A DNA stretch of 38,736 nt from Betaproteobacteria bacterium. GTDB lineage: Bacteria; Pseudomonadota; Gammaproteobacteria; Burkholderiales; SG8-39. The notes beneath the pieces are model-generated. The model saw only the letters and a list, made by a program, of their open reading frames with translations, was not told the origin of the DNA and did not search any database. Each line of letters starts with the position of its first letter. Position 1 is the first letter of the stretch. Positions 1 to 9,132 of this stretch are shown here, one piece after another. Both the position numbers and the translations under genes were made by a program. The DNA is taken from positions 1-38,736 of the forward strand of contig JACRAS010000240.1 of NCBI GenBank assembly GCA_016234705.1. The letters are read 5' to 3'.

Positions 1-397
1 ATACCGGGATACCCGCCGCCAGGGCGCGCGCCTCCAGCAGCGCTCCCGGATCGGAGATCCCGGGAGTACCGGCATCGCTTACCAAGGCGATAGTCTTGCC
101 CGAGCGCATTTGCGCGACGAGCTCGGCTGCGCGCACCCGTTCATTGTGCTCGTGCAAAGTGACGAGCTTGGCGCCGATGCCGTGGTGCGCGAGCAGGTGC
201 CCCGTCGTGCGCGTGTCTTCCGCGGCCACCAGATCGACTTCGGCCAGCACCGCGAGGGCGCGCGCGCTGATGTCGCCCAGGTTTCCAATCGGCGTGGCGA
301 CGACATATAATTTCCCGGCACCCTCCGAGGCTTGCTCCCCATGGCCCTGCCGTTCCGACTGCGTAGCGCGCTTTTCGCTCTTGTGCCGCTTCTCCAT
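1..397 (-). CDS. rsmI: 16S rRNA (cytidine-1402-2'-O)-methyltransferase RsmI, N-terminal part
   Basis: RsmI methylates the ribose 2'-OH of C1402 in the decoding centre of 16S rRNA, using S-adenosylmethionine. The reading frame shows [12 protein letters not shown] near residue 35, the AEDTR stretch and the family signature [13 protein letters not shown]. The chosen ATG at 397 gives a hydrophilic, charged N-terminus of about 30 residues ahead of [10 protein letters not shown]; a later start is possible, since many RsmI proteins begin nearer that motif. The gene runs off the left edge, so the C-terminal half is missing. It diverges from yraN across about 100 bp, as in many proteobacteria. The family is clear; the exact start is less sure. 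Confidence 0.93.
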   Translation of the reverse strand, partial: MEKRHKSEKRATQSERQGHGEQASEGAGKLYVVATPIGNLGDISARALAVLAEVDLVAAEDTRTTGHLLAHHGIGAKLVTLHEHNERVRAAELVAQMRSGKTIALVSDAGTPGISDPGALLEARALAAGIPV

Positions 398-498
398 GGC
401 ATGGAATTGTGCGTTGCCGCCGGCAATGAAGCAAGCGCGGTGGAAAGGCGAGCGCAAGCAGGCGGTATTCGGGCACGGCGCCGGCGTGACGCCGGACC

Positions 499-852
499 AT
501 GACGCGCCAGGCGAACGCAAGCGGCAAGCTCGCCGAGGCGCTGGCGGCAGACTACCTGCAGGCGCGCGGCTTGCGGCTGCTTGAGCGCAACTATAGCTGC
601 CGCCTCGGCGAGATCGATCTGATCCTGGCCGATGGCCCTACGCTGGTGTTCGCCGAAGTGCGGCTGCGGCGCAACCTCGATTTCGGCGGGGCGGCGGCGA
701 GCATTACGTCGGCCAAGCGTCAACGCATCCTCAGGGCCGCGCGTCATTACCTCTCAGGCAGGCCGGAGGGGCCTTGCCGCTTCGACGTGATATTGCTCGA
801 TGCGCTCGACCCGGACCGTATCGAATGGATCAAGGATGCCTTCGGTGAATGA
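499..852 (+). CDS. yraN: YraN/UPF0102 family nuclease-like protein
   Basis: This is a 117-residue member of the UPF0102 (YraN) family, which has a Holliday-junction-resolvase-like, PD-(D/E)XK nuclease fold and no settled role. Visible family marks are [15 protein letters not shown] at the N-terminus, RNY near residue 30, GEIDLI near residue 37 and the strand [10 protein letters not shown]. Most relatives read FVEVK at the last motif; here the catalytic-type lysine is replaced by arginine (EVR), so activity may be altered. Length is normal. The end overlaps the start of the next gene by 17 bp, which suggests one transcript with the HIRAN gene. The synteny rsmI-yraN-diaA-dolP supports the call. 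Confidence 0.92.
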   Translation: MTRQANASGKLAEALAADYLQARGLRLLERNYSCRLGEIDLILADGPTLVFAEVRLRRNLDFGGAAASITSAKRQRILRAARHYLSGRPEGPCRFDVILLDALDPDRIEWIKDAFGE

Positions 853-1225
853 ACGTGCTTTTCTCGCGGCCGCGCTCCTCGCCGGTCTGTCCGCCACGGC
901 GGGACGGGCAGAGGCGCAACAGGTGCGCATCCTGGTGCAGAGCTCGCCGCTCGCCGGGTTCAACTACCACCAGGCATCCGAGGTATGGCAGGGCATGCGC
1001 GTCGGCGATGCGCTCAAGCTCGAGCGCGAGCCGGACAACGCCCATGACGCGAGGGCGATAAGCGTACGGTGGCAACAGCACAAGCTCGGCTACGTGCCGC
1101 GCGCTCAGAATGCCGCGCTCGCCTGGGCCATGGACCGCGGCGAGAGCCTGGACGCCCGCGTGAGCCGCTTGCAGCCGCACCGCGATCCGCGCAAACGCAT
1201 AGAGTTCGAAGTATATGTTGAATAA
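836..1225 (+). CDS. Secreted HIRAN-domain protein
   Basis: The protein has about 129 residues. An N-terminal hydrophobic stretch (AFLAAALLAGLSA, ending near AEAQ) looks like a Sec signal peptide. The rest matches a HIRAN domain: a first beta-strand region around residues 30-45, then LEREPDNAHDARAISV and KLGYVPR, the two best conserved HIRAN stretches. HIRAN domains are best known as DNA-end-binding modules fused to helicases such as HLTF and Rad5, so a stand-alone exported form cannot be doing that job in the usual place; its function is unknown. The start at 836 overlaps yraN. A GTG at 845 or an upstream in-frame ATG at 800 are alternatives, but 836 places the hydrophobic segment well. Confidence 0.8.
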   Translation: MPSVNERAFLAAALLAGLSATAGRAEAQQVRILVQSSPLAGFNYHQASEVWQGMRVGDALKLEREPDNAHDARAISVRWQQHKLGYVPRAQNAALAWAMDRGESLDARVSRLQPHRDPRKRIEFEVYVE

Positions 1226-1226
1226 G

Positions 1227-1295
1227 GGGGCCATTTCAGAATTATCGAAACGGCCCCTGAATTAGGGGAGCATGGGGCTGTATCCCCTCATATTG
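1227..1295 (+). repeat. Two-hairpin repeat, copy 1 (also terminator-like)
   Basis: Just after the HIRAN stop codon, 1227-1237 pairs with 1247-1257 (GGGGCCATTTC with GAAACGGCCCC, one mismatch). A second unit follows at 1265-1295, with GGGG/CCCC pairing and the ending ATCCCCTCAT.TTG. The second unit is clearly related to a stretch at 13107-13139 read on the minus strand. The first hairpin may end the yraN-HIRAN transcript, although no T-run follows it. Confidence 0.55.
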
Positions 1296-1342
1296 TAATG
1301 AGCTCTGAGGTAGAATGCATGTTTACATTTCACGGAGCGTAG

Positions 1343-2544
<1,202 letters not shown>

Positions 2545-2613
2545 TGGGCACTGGGGAATAGTCCAAGTCGTCGCGATTCATCCGGCGCCCATTCCCCGTC
2601 ACGCGTCGCCCGA

Positions 2614-3099
2614 ATGCCCAACAGACCTGAATTCGAGGCGAAGCTGTGCGAACCGGCGCGACTTGCCGGCAGGATCGCAGCCCTCCCCCGCCCGCTGGTG
2701 TTCACCAACGGCGTATTCGACATCCTGCATCGCGGCCACGTCACCTACCTCGCGCAGGCGCGCGCCCTGGGCGCGAGCCTGGTGATCGCGGCCAACAGCG
2801 ACGCCTCGGCCAGGCGCCTGGGCAAAGGAGAAGATCGGCCGATCAACCGCCTCGAGGACCGCATGGCGGTGCTCGCCGCCCTGCAGGCGACGGACCTGGT
2901 CACCTGGTTCGATGAAGACACGCCGCTCGCGCTGATCCGCGCCTGCCGGCCGAACGTGCTGGTGAAAGGCGGCGACTGGAAGCCCGAGACCATTGTCGGC
3001 GCGAAGGAAGTCGCGTCCTGGGGCGGTACGGTGCATGCTATCCCGTTCCTGTTCGAACGCTCGACCACCACGACCCTGAACAAGATACGCAGCCGTTAG
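2614..3099 (+). CDS. rfaE2: D-glycero-beta-D-manno-heptose 1-phosphate adenylyltransferase
   Basis: This 161-residue nucleotidyltransferase matches the stand-alone C-terminal half of HldE/RfaE. It transfers AMP from ATP to heptose 1-phosphate, giving ADP-heptose for the LPS inner core. The key motif is FTNGVFDILHRGHVTYL near residue 30, whose HxGH (HRGH) binds the ATP phosphates; VIAANSD, the INRLEDR stretch, LVKGGDW and the C-terminal RSTTTTLNKI follow in the family order. The separate kinase half (RfaE1) is not in this window. The ATG at 2614 has no strong ribosome site but gives the usual length. It lies 69 bp after dolP, probably in the same direction of transcription. Confidence 0.92.
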   Translation: MPNRPEFEAKLCEPARLAGRIAALPRPLVFTNGVFDILHRGHVTYLAQARALGASLVIAANSDASARRLGKGEDRPINRLEDRMAVLAALQATDLVTWFDEDTPLALIRACRPNVLVKGGDWKPETIVGAKEVASWGGTVHAIPFLFERSTTTTLNKIRSR

Positions 3100-3154
3100 T
3101 GGCAAAATTGGCGACCGGGCGGCAACTCCTTGCCGCCGTCCCGCAGGGGATCAG

Positions 3155-4102
3155 ATGAACCAGATGGCTACACCAGCGCAGGAACTGCTGCAACGCATCG
3201 CGGCCAACATCGAGCGGGTCATGTCCGGCCAAACCGCGGCGGTGCGCAAGATCCTAGCTGCCTTCATCAGCGGCGGCCACGTGCTGCTGGAGGATAATCC
3301 CGGCACCGGCAAGACCACGCTCGCCAAAGCCCTGGCGCGCTCGATCGGCGCCGAGTTCAAGCGCGCCCAGTTCACGCCGGATCTGCTGCCATCCGACATT
3401 CTGGGCGTATCGGTGTTCAACCCGAGGGAACAATCGTTCCACTTTCACCCGGGACCGGTATTCACCCAGATCCTGCTCGCCGACGAGATCAATCGCGCCA
3501 GCCCGCGCACCCAGTCGGCGCTGCTCGAAGCCATGGCCGAAGGACAGGTAAGCGTGGAAGGCAAGACCCATGCCCTCTCCGAATTGTTCTTCGTCATCGC
3601 CACGCAGAACCCGGTGGAGTTCCGCGGCACCTACCCCTTGCCGGAAGCGCAAATGGACCGCTTCGCCCTGCGCCTGTCGCTGGGCTATGTCGCGCCCGAG
3701 GCCGAGGTGGAGATACTGTCGGCGCAGGAGACAGAACACCCGCTGGCGCGCATTTTCGCCTGCGTCTCCGTGGCCGAGGTGCTGGCGCTCAAAGCTGAGG
3801 TCAAGGCGGTGCGCGTAAGCGCCGAGCTCAAGCGCTACGCCGTCGATCTGGCGCGCGCCACGCGCGGCGCCGCTTCGGTGCTGCTCGGGGCCGGACCGCG
3901 CGCCTCGCTCGCGCTCACGCATACCGCGCAGGCGCTGGCGCTCGCCGACGGCGAGGAATTCGTGCGGCCCGAACACATCCGCGAAATCGCCGTAGCGGTG
4001 CTGGCGCACCGGCTGGCGCTCGCGCCGGAAGCGAAATTCTCCGGCGTCACCGCGCAGGGCATCGTCGAAGACATCCTGAAAACCATTCCAGTCCCTGCGT
4101 AG
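3155..4102 (+). CDS. MoxR-family AAA+ ATPase
   Basis: The 315-residue protein is a MoxR-type AAA+ ATPase, a group that acts as chaperones in the maturation of protein complexes. Walker A is DNPGTGKTT near residue 48, Walker B is LLADEINRA near residue 109, and the following PRTQSALLEAMAEGQV and FFVIATQNPVEFRGTYPLPEAQMDRF are typical of the MoxR family, ending with the arginine-finger/sensor region. It stands directly before a DUF58 gene and a transmembrane transglutaminase, the widespread moxR-DUF58-TGase cluster. The three genes are packed with 10-bp and overlapping joints, so they form one operon. The substrate complex is unknown. Confidence 0.93.
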   Translation: MNQMATPAQELLQRIAANIERVMSGQTAAVRKILAAFISGGHVLLEDNPGTGKTTLAKALARSIGAEFKRAQFTPDLLPSDILGVSVFNPREQSFHFHPGPVFTQILLADEINRASPRTQSALLEAMAEGQVSVEGKTHALSELFFVIATQNPVEFRGTYPLPEAQMDRFALRLSLGYVAPEAEVEILSAQETEHPLARIFACVSVAEVLALKAEVKAVRVSAELKRYAVDLARATRGAASVLLGAGPRASLALTHTAQALALADGEEFVRPEHIREIAVAVLAHRLALAPEAKFSGVTAQGIVEDILKTIPVPA

Positions 4103-4112
4103 GGAGACACAC

Positions 4113-5399
4113 GTGTGGCGATGGTCCTACCGGCTATTCAGCGCCGTTTCCGGAGCGTGGTTCTGGATCAGGCGGCGCTTCACCGGCGCCGGTTTCCTCG
4201 CCCTCGGCGCGCTGGTGACGGCAGGCGCGCTGGGCATCGACACCAACCAGACGCTGGCCTACCAGATTTTCACCTTCCTCTGCGCGCTGCTCGCCGCCGC
4301 CATGCTCGCGGCGCTTTTGCTGCGCCCCAAATTCGAAGTCGCGCGCATCCTGCCGCGCATGATCACTGCGGGCCAGGCTTTCGATTATCGCGTGCTGGTG
4401 AAAAACCTCGGCACGCGGCCGGCCGACGGTCTCGCCCTGCTGGAAGACCTCTGCGACCCGCGCCCGGCTTTTGCCGAGTTCCGCTCGGCACTCAGGTTCC
4501 CCAGCTATCGCGGCTGGTGGCGCTTGACTATGCGCAATGAGGTCGCGCACATCGACGAAACCGCCCTGCCAGCGCTCTCGCCGCGCGCCGAGGCCGAGGT
4601 GCGCGTGCGCGGCCGCGCCTACCGGCGCGGCACGCTCAGGCTCGAAGGCGCGACCGTCGCCCGCGCCGACCCGCTGGGGCTCATCCGCAGCCTCACGCGC
4701 ATCGGGCTGCCGGACAAGCTCATCGTGCTGCCGCGCCGCTACGGCCTGCCGCGGCTCGCGCTGCCCGGAGCGAGACGCTACCAGCATGGCGGCGTCACGC
4801 TCGCCGCGTCGGTAGGCGAATCCGAAGAATTCATGAGCCTGCGCGACTACCGCCCGGGCGACCCGTTGCAGCGCATCCACTGGAAGAGCTACGCCCGCAG
4901 CGGCAAGCCCGTCGTGAAGGAATACCAGGACGAGTTTTTCGAACGCCACGCACTGGTGCTCGACACCTTCACCGAGCGCGACGGCGCCGTGTTGGAGGAA
5001 GCCGTATCGCTCGCCGCCTCGTTTGCCTGCACCCTGGACACGCAGGAATCCCTGCTCGACCTGATGTTCGTCGGCACGGAAAGCTATTGCTACACCGCCG
5101 GCCGCGGCCAACTGCAGCAGGGAAGCCTCCTCGAAATCCTGTCCGGCGTGCGCCCCTCTGCAGACCGGGCTTTTCGCAGGCTGCACGACGCGGTACTCGC
5201 GCGGCGCACGGCGCTTTCGGGCTGCATCCTCATTCTGCTTGCCTGGGACGAGGCACGCCAGGCGTTGGCGCGCGCGCTGCGGCAAAGCGGACTGCCGCTG
5301 ATGGTTCTGCTGGTGAGCGAGCGCGACATCGAGGCGGCGCCCGCCTGGCTGCGCGTGCTCGTGCCCGGAAAAATCGAGGAAGGGCTCTCGCGCCTGTGA
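4113..5399 (+). CDS. DUF58 domain protein with N-terminal membrane segments
   Basis: The 428-residue protein starts at a GTG (4113), supported by AGGGAGA at 4101-4107 at good spacing. Two hydrophobic segments near residues 25-45 and 50-70 anchor it. The DUF58 signature is visible in the second half: LRDYRPGDPLQRIHWKSYAR followed by the KPVVKEYQDEF stretch and LVLD. DUF58 proteins resemble a von Willebrand A fold and work with MoxR ATPases; their exact role is not known. The gene sits 10 bp after moxR, and its stop codon overlaps the GTG of the transglutaminase gene (GTGA), which implies coupled translation. Confidence 0.92.
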   Translation: MWRWSYRLFSAVSGAWFWIRRRFTGAGFLALGALVTAGALGIDTNQTLAYQIFTFLCALLAAAMLAALLLRPKFEVARILPRMITAGQAFDYRVLVKNLGTRPADGLALLEDLCDPRPAFAEFRSALRFPSYRGWWRLTMRNEVAHIDETALPALSPRAEAEVRVRGRAYRRGTLRLEGATVARADPLGLIRSLTRIGLPDKLIVLPRRYGLPRLALPGARRYQHGGVTLAASVGESEEFMSLRDYRPGDPLQRIHWKSYARSGKPVVKEYQDEFFERHALVLDTFTERDGAVLEEAVSLAASFACTLDTQESLLDLMFVGTESYCYTAGRGQLQQGSLLEILSGVRPSADRAFRRLHDAVLARRTALSGCILILLAWDEARQALARALRQSGLPLMVLLVSERDIEAAPAWLRVLVPGKIEEGLSRL

Positions 5400-7354
5400 A
5401 CACGCCCCCATTTCTGCTCGCGGCGGCGGCGCTGTTCTGGGGCGAAGAGACCGGCAACTGGCTGGTGGCCGCCGCCAGTGCCGCCTTGCTGGAAGCGCCG
5501 CGCTACGTCACGCGACGCTGGCACCTGGAATCCGCGGAGTTCAACCGCGTGGCCGATTTCTGTACCGTGCTGCTGTTCGCCATCGCCATCTATCTCTATT
5601 TCACCTTCGGCAATCCGCGCGCGATCACGCTGCTGTTCCAGTGGATGCCGGTGATCCTGCTGCCGCTCGCGCTGGCGCAGGCCTGGAGCACCGCGCGAAA
5701 CCTCGACCTGTCGGTGCTGTTCTGGAGCCTGCGCCGCAATCCGCTGCGCCGCGCAGTCAAGCTCAACCTCGGCTATCCCGCTTTCGTGCTGTGGCTGCTC
5801 GCGGCCAGCGCCGCCAACCGGCAAGGCGCGGCGTTCTACCTCGGGCTGACGCTGCTCACCGCCTGGCCGCTGCTGCTCGCGCGGCCGCGCAGCTACGCCA
5901 CGCCCCTCGCGGCCGGCATGCTGCTTGCCGCCGCATTGGCTGGCTATGGCGGGCAACTCGGCCTACACCGAGTACAACTTTGGCTGGAAGCGGCGGCGCC
6001 GGAATGGTTGGCGGGCGGCGGCACACGCACCAATCCCTATCGCAGCACCACCAACATCGGCACGATCGGGGAGCTCAAGCTGTCGCAGCGCATCCTGCTG
6101 CGCGTCGAGGCCGACGCGGCGCTCAAGACACCCATCCTGCTGCATCGCGCGAGCTACGACGATTATGTGGGCGGCACCTGGGTGGCGCGCAACGCCCTGT
6201 TCGAGCAGTTCGCGCCGTTTGGCAATGCCTCGACGTGGAAGCTGAACGATGCGCGGGAAACACGCCTGCAGCTCACCGTGCACGACGACTCGGACGGCAA
6301 TCCGGTCCTGTCGTTGCCGGCGAACACGGCGCGCATTGCAGGACTGGCCGCGAGCGAAATGAAAACGAATCCGCTCGGCGCGGTGCAAGTCGAGCACAAG
6401 CCCGGCTACTTCAGCTATCGTGCGCTCGTCAGCAGCGGCAGTTCCGCCTACGGCCCGCCAACGCCGCACGACCTGGGAATCCCGAAGGCCGAAGCCGCCG
6501 CCGTGGCTCGGATCGCAAATGAGCTCGGGCTGGCTGCACTCGCGCCGGGGCAGGCACTGGCCACGGTGAAACAATTCTTCGCCGATCGCTTCGACTACTC
6601 GATTTGGCAGGGCAGGTCCGCGGGCAGACGCACGCCGCTCACCGAGTTCCTGCTCGCCACGCGCGCCGGACATTGCGAATATTTCGCCAGCGCCACCGCC
6701 TTGCTGTTGCGCGCGGCGGGCATCCCGGCGCGCTATGCCACCGGCTTTTCGGCGCAGGAATGGAGCAAGCTGGATGGCGCGTACCTGGTGCGCGAGCGCC
6801 ACGCGCATGCCTGGGTGCGGGCCTGGGTCGACGGCGCCTGGCACGACCTCGATACCACGCCGCCGACCTGGTTCCTGGCTGAAGCGGCGCAGGCGCCGCT
6901 CTGGTCGCCGCTCGCGGACCTGTGGTCATGGGCGCGCTTCAGACTCTCGGAGTGGTCGGCGCGGGCGAGCGAGCGCGGCTGGTCCCAAGGCTTGATCTGG
7001 CTCGCCTTGCCGCTAATCGCGTGGCTGGCCTGGCGCACCCTGCGCGGCCGGCGCGCCAAGACCGCGGCAGCAACAGGCGAGGCAGAATTGAACCAGCCTT
7101 GGCCCGGCAAGGACTCCGAGTTCTACCTAGTCGAGCGCCGCATGGCGCAACTCGGCCATGCAAGGCAGGAGGCGGAGGCAGTGACCGAATGGCTGGCGCG
7201 GATAGCGGCGCAACCGGACAGCGAAGCCTTGCTGCGGCTCGCGCGGCTGCACTATCGCCACCGATTCGATCCCGCGGGCCTGTCCGCGGCCGAGCGCGAA
7301 ACCTTGCGCAGCGAGGTGCTCGCCTGGCTCGCGCAGCATCCGGCACAAGCCTAG
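5396..7354 (+). CDS. Transmembrane transglutaminase-like protein (TgpA type, DUF3488)
   Basis: This 652-residue protein begins at a GTG that overlaps the DUF58 stop, which is why I prefer it to any upstream start. The first 190 residues contain about six hydrophobic segments (DUF3488 type). A periplasmic part follows, with a transglutaminase core whose Cys-His-Asp residues can be placed at about C427 (RAGHCEYFASATALLLRAAG), H471 (HAHAWVRAW) and D486 (HDLDTTP). A final hydrophobic segment (LIWLALPLIAWLAW) and a DUF4129-like cytoplasmic tail close it. In Pseudomonas the relative TgpA is essential; its substrate is unknown. The last 33 bases of the gene form part of a direct repeat found again at 8763. 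Confidence 0.92.
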   Translation: MNTPPFLLAAAALFWGEETGNWLVAAASAALLEAPRYVTRRWHLESAEFNRVADFCTVLLFAIAIYLYFTFGNPRAITLLFQWMPVILLPLALAQAWSTARNLDLSVLFWSLRRNPLRRAVKLNLGYPAFVLWLLAASAANRQGAAFYLGLTLLTAWPLLLARPRSYATPLAAGMLLAAALAGYGGQLGLHRVQLWLEAAAPEWLAGGGTRTNPYRSTTNIGTIGELKLSQRILLRVEADAALKTPILLHRASYDDYVGGTWVARNALFEQFAPFGNASTWKLNDARETRLQLTVHDDSDGNPVLSLPANTARIAGLAASEMKTNPLGAVQVEHKPGYFSYRALVSSGSSAYGPPTPHDLGIPKAEAAAVARIANELGLAALAPGQALATVKQFFADRFDYSIWQGRSAGRRTPLTEFLLATRAGHCEYFASATALLLRAAGIPARYATGFSAQEWSKLDGAYLVRERHAHAWVRAWVDGAWHDLDTTPPTWFLAEAAQAPLWSPLADLWSWARFRLSEWSARASERGWSQGLIWLALPLIAWLAWRTLRGRRAKTAAATGEAELNQPWPGKDSEFYLVERRMAQLGHARQEAEAVTEWLARIAAQPDSEALLRLARLHYRHRFDPAGLSAAERETLRSEVLAWLAQHPAQA

Positions 7355-7381
7355 CGTCCTAAGTTGGTCTTCTGAAACTAC
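7322..7381 (+). repeat. 60-bp imperfect direct repeat, copy A
   Basis: This copy covers the last 33 bases of the transglutaminase gene, including its stop, and 27 bases after it. It matches 8763-8822 at 51 of 60 positions without gaps. The two copies lie on either side of the ATPase gene at 7456-8598. Confidence 0.8.
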
Positions 7382-7455
7382 CAAGGGCAAGCTATGTTTC
7401 GCGAAGTTGGCGGATCGAAGGAAATCTCTGTGGGACTGGTGGTGCGGCGCCCAAC

Positions 7456-8598
7456 TCACGCCGACAGGCGCGCCAACCAATCCGCAGCTCGTTCAACCGC
7501 AACGCGACCGCGTTGTTCGGACTGACGCAGGTAGCGCACCAGCAAGCCGGCGCCGGCGGAGGGGAAGCGCTCGGCGATGGCGGCAAGATAGGTCGGCACC
7601 ATCGGATCGCTCAGCTTGCATTCGGCAAAGCCGAGGGGCTCGCCGTTTTCACAAAGGGCAAAGTCGATTTCACGCCCTTCCTTGTCGCGCACATAGTGCA
7701 GGCTCATGGCGCGCCCGGCCGAATCCTGCAGAAAATGCGCGTGGCGCAAGAGCATCGTGGCGCAAGCATTCTCGAAGCGCACCCCCTCGTCGCCCTGCAC
7801 CAGGCCGGTGTCAAAGAAATACACCTTCGGTTCCTTGAGCAAGGCGCGGGCAATGTTGCGATGGAAGGGGCGAACCGTGAAGACGATATGCAAGGCCTCA
7901 AGGATTTCCAGATAACGCCCGAGCGTGGTCGGCGAAATCTGCAAATCACGCGTCAGCGAGGCAAGCGAGAGCGGCGAGCCGACGCGGCTTCTGAGCATGT
8001 CGACGAAGACGCGCATCGCGCGAATTTCGCCAATACGCGAAAACTCGAGAATGTCGTCACGGATCACACCCTCGAGATACAGTTGCCGCCACCGCTCCGC
8101 ATCCGTCGGCTGATCGGCGAGAAACGGTTCGGGGAATCCGCCACGCTCGAGGATGCGCGCCAGAGCCGCTTCGGGTGTGACACCGGAAGTGGCGACCCAT
8201 TCCTTCACAGTTACCGGATGCAAGCGCCAGGAAAAATAACGGCCGGCCAGAGACTCGCCCGACTGGCGAAAGATGTCGAGGCGCGCACTGCCGGTGACCA
8301 GCAGCGCCTGCCCCTCCCTGCGGCCATCAAACACGCCCTTCAGCCAGGCTCTCCAGTCCGCCATCTTGTGCAGTTCATCAAACACGACGAGGTGTGCCGT
8401 CGGCGACCAGCTTTGATCGAGCATGACCCGGCGGTCAGCGGCAACATCCCAATTGAGCACCTGTGCATTGGGCCAAGCGCTCGCCAGCCAACGGGCGAGC
8501 GTGGTCTTTCCCGCCTGCCTAGGACCGGAAAGAAAGACCATCTTGCGTGCCAAATCGGCCTGGATAAAGGGAGCGAGTGCGCGGTCCATGTCGCCCAT
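7456..8598 (-). CDS. AAA+ ATPase with DUF4143 C-terminal domain
   Basis: The 380-residue protein has Walker A GPRQAGKTT at residues 25-33, a Walker B-like HLVVFDELHKM, and the sensor LLVTGSARL, typical of the AAA_14 group. The C-terminal half is DUF4143, with FHRNIARALLKEPKVYFFDTGL and a nuclease-like core in which EIDFAL and FAECKLSD resemble a PD-(D/E)XK fold. These genes are common, often isolated and mobile in distribution; their function is not known. It stands alone, opposite in strand to the preceding operon, between two 60-bp direct repeats. A good promoter overlaps the first ATG, so translation may really begin at the second ATG (8589), perhaps without a leader. Confidence 0.88.
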   Translation of the reverse strand: MGDMDRALAPFIQADLARKMVFLSGPRQAGKTTLARWLASAWPNAQVLNWDVAADRRVMLDQSWSPTAHLVVFDELHKMADWRAWLKGVFDGRREGQALLVTGSARLDIFRQSGESLAGRYFSWRLHPVTVKEWVATSGVTPEAALARILERGGFPEPFLADQPTDAERWRQLYLEGVIRDDILEFSRIGEIRAMRVFVDMLRSRVGSPLSLASLTRDLQISPTTLGRYLEILEALHIVFTVRPFHRNIARALLKEPKVYFFDTGLVQGDEGVRFENACATMLLRHAHFLQDSAGRAMSLHYVRDKEGREIDFALCENGEPLGFAECKLSDPMVPTYLAAIAERFPSAGAGLLVRYLRQSEQRGRVAVERAADWLARLSA

Positions 8599-8654
8599 TA
8601 TCTAGACGAATGGAAGAAAGTCAAGACTATCTGCCAATTTACTGGAAAATAGTC
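8597..8654 (-). promoter_or_regulatory. Promoter and operator-like dyad of the DUF4143 ATPase gene
   Basis: On the minus strand TTGACT (8624-8619) and GATAAT (8602-8597) are spaced by 16 bp. Directly upstream lies an imperfect 12-bp inverted repeat: GACTATTTTCCA (8654-8643) and TGGCAGATAGTC (8636-8625), 10 of 12 positions matching, six bases apart. The promoter is seen; regulator binding is inference. Confidence 0.6.
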
Positions 8655-8762
8655 AGCTCTGGTGGGGCGGCGCCAATATATGCCCCCCGAAGCCGACCAT
8701 CTCCCACCCCGTAGTTTTTCTCATTTGACCACTGAGGCTAGACTATCGGAACGCCGCTGACA

Positions 8763-8822
8763 GCCTGGCTCGCCCGGCATCCGGGGCAAGCCTGGCGACC
8801 TACGTTGGACTTCTGAAACTGC
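8763..8822 (+). repeat. 60-bp imperfect direct repeat, copy B
   Basis: It matches 7322-7381 at 51 of 60 positions in the same orientation. The matching portion includes a decayed echo of the transglutaminase C-terminus (AWLARHPGQA) without its stop codon. It therefore looks like a duplicated gene end separated by the ATPase insert. Confidence 0.8.
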
Positions 8823-8837
8823 GGACGCCGACAAGAC

Positions 8838-9132
8838 CATATTGTGAGCTTTCCGTGCACAACCGCCGCATTTACCCTGTCCAACCGTCCGGGTGGGCTT
8901 CGTCATCAAGTGCTGACTCGCCCGCAGACTGGGCCTTCTATGCGATTTCTCCCCTCAAGGGGGATCGAGATGTTCGTCGGCTCGCACGTTTGCGCTTGGG
9001 CTTCCTTCAGACAATCCCTCGCGGTCTTGCCCTTGCCCTCGGCTAGCAGTTATCCTTGCCGCATGCGACAAGTCCGATACTCCTGCAGGGGACTTCCACC
9101 CCATAAACTCATGCCCATGTCGGGCGTACACT
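8838..9132 (-). mobile_element. Group II intron, 5' fragment (domain I region), no reverse transcriptase
   Basis: Read on the minus strand, the stretch begins GTGTACGCCCGACATGGG, close to the usual GTGYG start of bacterial group II introns. It continues with stretches that I recognise from such introns: GGGGTGGAAGTCCCC, AACTGCTAGCC, CTGAAGGAAGC, GACGAACA, and GGTAAATGCGGCGG with GGAAAGCTC. It stops abruptly near 8838, before any reverse transcriptase, so the element is truncated and cannot splice by itself. The right (5') boundary at 9132 is fairly firm; the left boundary is approximate. Confidence 0.72.

Noticed and set aside
4134..5411. Long minus-strand frame opposite the DUF58 gene
   Set aside because: It mirrors a firmly identified gene and is a by-product of high GC at third codon positions; it has no family motifs or ribosome site.
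7513..8652. 379-codon plus-strand frame opposite the ATPase gene
   Set aside because: It has no recognisable domain, while the minus strand shows Walker motifs and DUF4143.
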